Assembly: GCF_934372025.1 (NCBI RefSeq)
Contig: NZ_CAKROJ010000096.1
Location: 1-5,684 of the forward strand
DNA: 5,684 bases
Direction: 5' to 3'
Origin: an uncultured Blautia sp.
GTDB taxonomy: Bacteria; Bacillota; Clostridia; Lachnospirales; Lachnospiraceae
The number at the start of each line of letters is the position of its first letter. Position 1 is the stretch's first letter. The notes beneath the pieces are model-generated. The model had not been told where the DNA came from. It ran no database searches and saw only the letters and a program-made list of their open reading frames with translations. Below are positions 4,917-5,684 of this stretch, piece after piece. The position numbers and the translations under genes were made by a program.

Positions 4917-5407
4917 TGCAGACCGGGATGTCAAGAATCCAGGCAATCTGGCAGCACCCTCTTTATCAGGAAAATCTGAAAGAGCTTACCCGTCTGGAGA
5001 AGGACCGTATTTTTTGCCGTCATACACCGGAACATTTTCTGGATGTGGCAAGACTTGCTTACATATTTGCTCTGGAACGTAAACTTGACTGCTCATATGA
5101 ACTGATCTACTGTACTGCTCTGCTTCACGATATCGGACGTGCAAAGCAGTATACTGACGGCACTCCACATGATACAGCCGGTGTACAGATTGCAGAAATC
5201 ATTTTATCTGATCTGGATTTTTCCAATGAAGAAAAGTCTCAGATACTGACTGCGATCGGAGAACATCGCTCTTCAAATAAAAAAATACCTGTCTTGAGTC
5301 AGCTTCTGTATGAGGCAGATAAGAAATCACGTTTGTGTTTTCTCTGTCCTGCTGAAAAAGAATGCTACTGGGATCTTTCGAAAAAAAATATGACAATTCA
5401 ATACTAA
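4916..5407 (+). CDS. HD-domain metal-dependent phosphohydrolase in the folate operon
   Basis: This 163-residue protein carries the HD superfamily metal site: H40 (in HFLDVARLA), H71-D72 (in LLHDIGR) and D135 (in EADKKSR), with extra histidines H85 and H117 at positions where related HD proteins add ligands. HD proteins are mostly phosphomonoesterases, phosphodiesterases or nucleotide hydrolases, so a phosphorylated small molecule is a likely substrate. It sits between folE and folP and overlaps the folE stop by one base with no clear Shine-Dalgarno site, implying coupled translation. A later Met (residue 5) is possible. The C-terminal part has a Cys cluster (C141, C144, C150). A role in removing phosphate from dihydroneopterin triphosphate is suggested by position only; housekeeping nucleotide hydrolysis is the alternative. 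Confidence 0.88.
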   Translation: MQTGMSRIQAIWQHPLYQENLKELTRLEKDRIFCRHTPEHFLDVARLAYIFALERKLDCSYELIYCTALLHDIGRAKQYTDGTPHDTAGVQIAEIILSDLDFSNEEKSQILTAIGEHRSSNKKIPVLSQLLYEADKKSRLCFLCPAEKECYWDLSKKNMTIQY

Positions 5408-5424
5408 AAGGAGATTTTTTGATC

Positions 5425-5684
5425 ATGAAAATCGGAAATCGAGAATTTGATATCAAAAACAGAACCTATATCATGGGGATCCTGAACGTGACTCCGGATT
5501 CCTTTTCTGATGGCGGCAAATGGAATACAATGGATCATGCACTGAAACATGCTGAAACCATGATCAGGGATGGAGCCGATATTCTGGATGTCGGCGGAGA
5601 ATCCACCCGTCCGGGACATACCCCTGTAAGTGCTGAAGAAGAAGCAGCACGTGTTGTTCCGGTTATCGAAGCACTTCGTAAGAA
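5425..5684 (+). CDS. folP: Dihydropteroate synthase (partial, runs off the right edge)
   Basis: FolP condenses 6-hydroxymethyl-7,8-dihydropterin pyrophosphate with PABA to give dihydropteroate and is the sulfonamide target. Only 86 residues are present, with no stop. They include MGILNVTPDSFSDGG (17-31), with N21 in the position that contacts the magnesium-pyrophosphate, and GADILDVGGESTRPG (50-64), the flexible loop that contacts PABA and sulfonamides. Both are diagnostic. AAAGGAG (5407-5413) overlaps the stop codon of the HD gene. It is 11 nt from the ATG chosen here but 5 nt from an in-frame TTG at 5419, so the real protein may begin two residues earlier. FolP joins the products of both operons in this window. 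Further fol genes (folB, folK) are likely to follow but are not seen. Confidence 0.95.
   Translation, partial: MKIGNREFDIKNRTYIMGILNVTPDSFSDGGKWNTMDHALKHAETMIRDGADILDVGGESTRPGHTPVSAEEEAARVVPVIEALRK

Noticed and set aside
4356..4946. A 196-codon open frame on the minus strand opposite folE
   Set aside because: It is antisense to a clear folE with zinc-ligand motifs, and its composition (Phe, His, Ser rich) is typical of a complementary-strand shadow.

Overview
The window looks like a chromosomal segment from a low-to-moderate GC Gram-positive anaerobe, most plausibly a clostridial Firmicute of the Lachnospiraceae type. This is inferred from strong AGGAGG-type ribosome binding sites, AT-rich sigma-A promoters, a tetrahydrofolate (THF) riboswitch (a Firmicutes RNA class) and the gene order. 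The taxon cannot be fixed from sequence reading alone. No mobile element, tRNA, rRNA or CRISPR array was seen.

Layout. (1) Bases 1-1004, minus strand: a MarR-family regulator followed by a 20-bp-overlapping ABC exporter subunit that runs off the left edge. They share a near-consensus promoter with a candidate autoregulatory operator just downstream of the -10. (2) Bases 1062-4000, minus strand: a three-gene pab operon, pabA-pabB-pabC, which makes p-aminobenzoate (PABA) from chorismate and glutamine. It has its own promoter, a leader holding a strong intrinsic-terminator hairpin directly before the pabA ribosome binding site, and a terminator at the far end whose loop contains the pabC stop codon. 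(3) Bases 4079-5684, plus strand: a divergent folate operon, folE, an HD-domain hydrolase, and folP (cut by the right edge). It is preceded by a roughly 265-nt leader containing a THF riboswitch aptamer, a terminator, and a hairpin that buries the folE Shine-Dalgarno sequence.

How the genes fit together. The two divergent operons supply the two precursors that dihydropteroate synthase (FolP) joins. PabA/PabB/PabC supply PABA, and FolE starts the pterin branch from GTP. The HD protein sits exactly where a phosphatase for dihydroneopterin triphosphate would be expected, a step whose enzyme is often unassigned. The 506-bp divergent region (3853-4358) carries both promoters and both RNA leaders. 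The pterin side has a recognisable THF aptamer. The PABA side has a terminator-type leader without an aptamer I recognise.

The most rewarding items are the layered expression platform of the folE riboswitch, the orphan attenuator before pabA, and the HD protein as a candidate missing folate enzyme.
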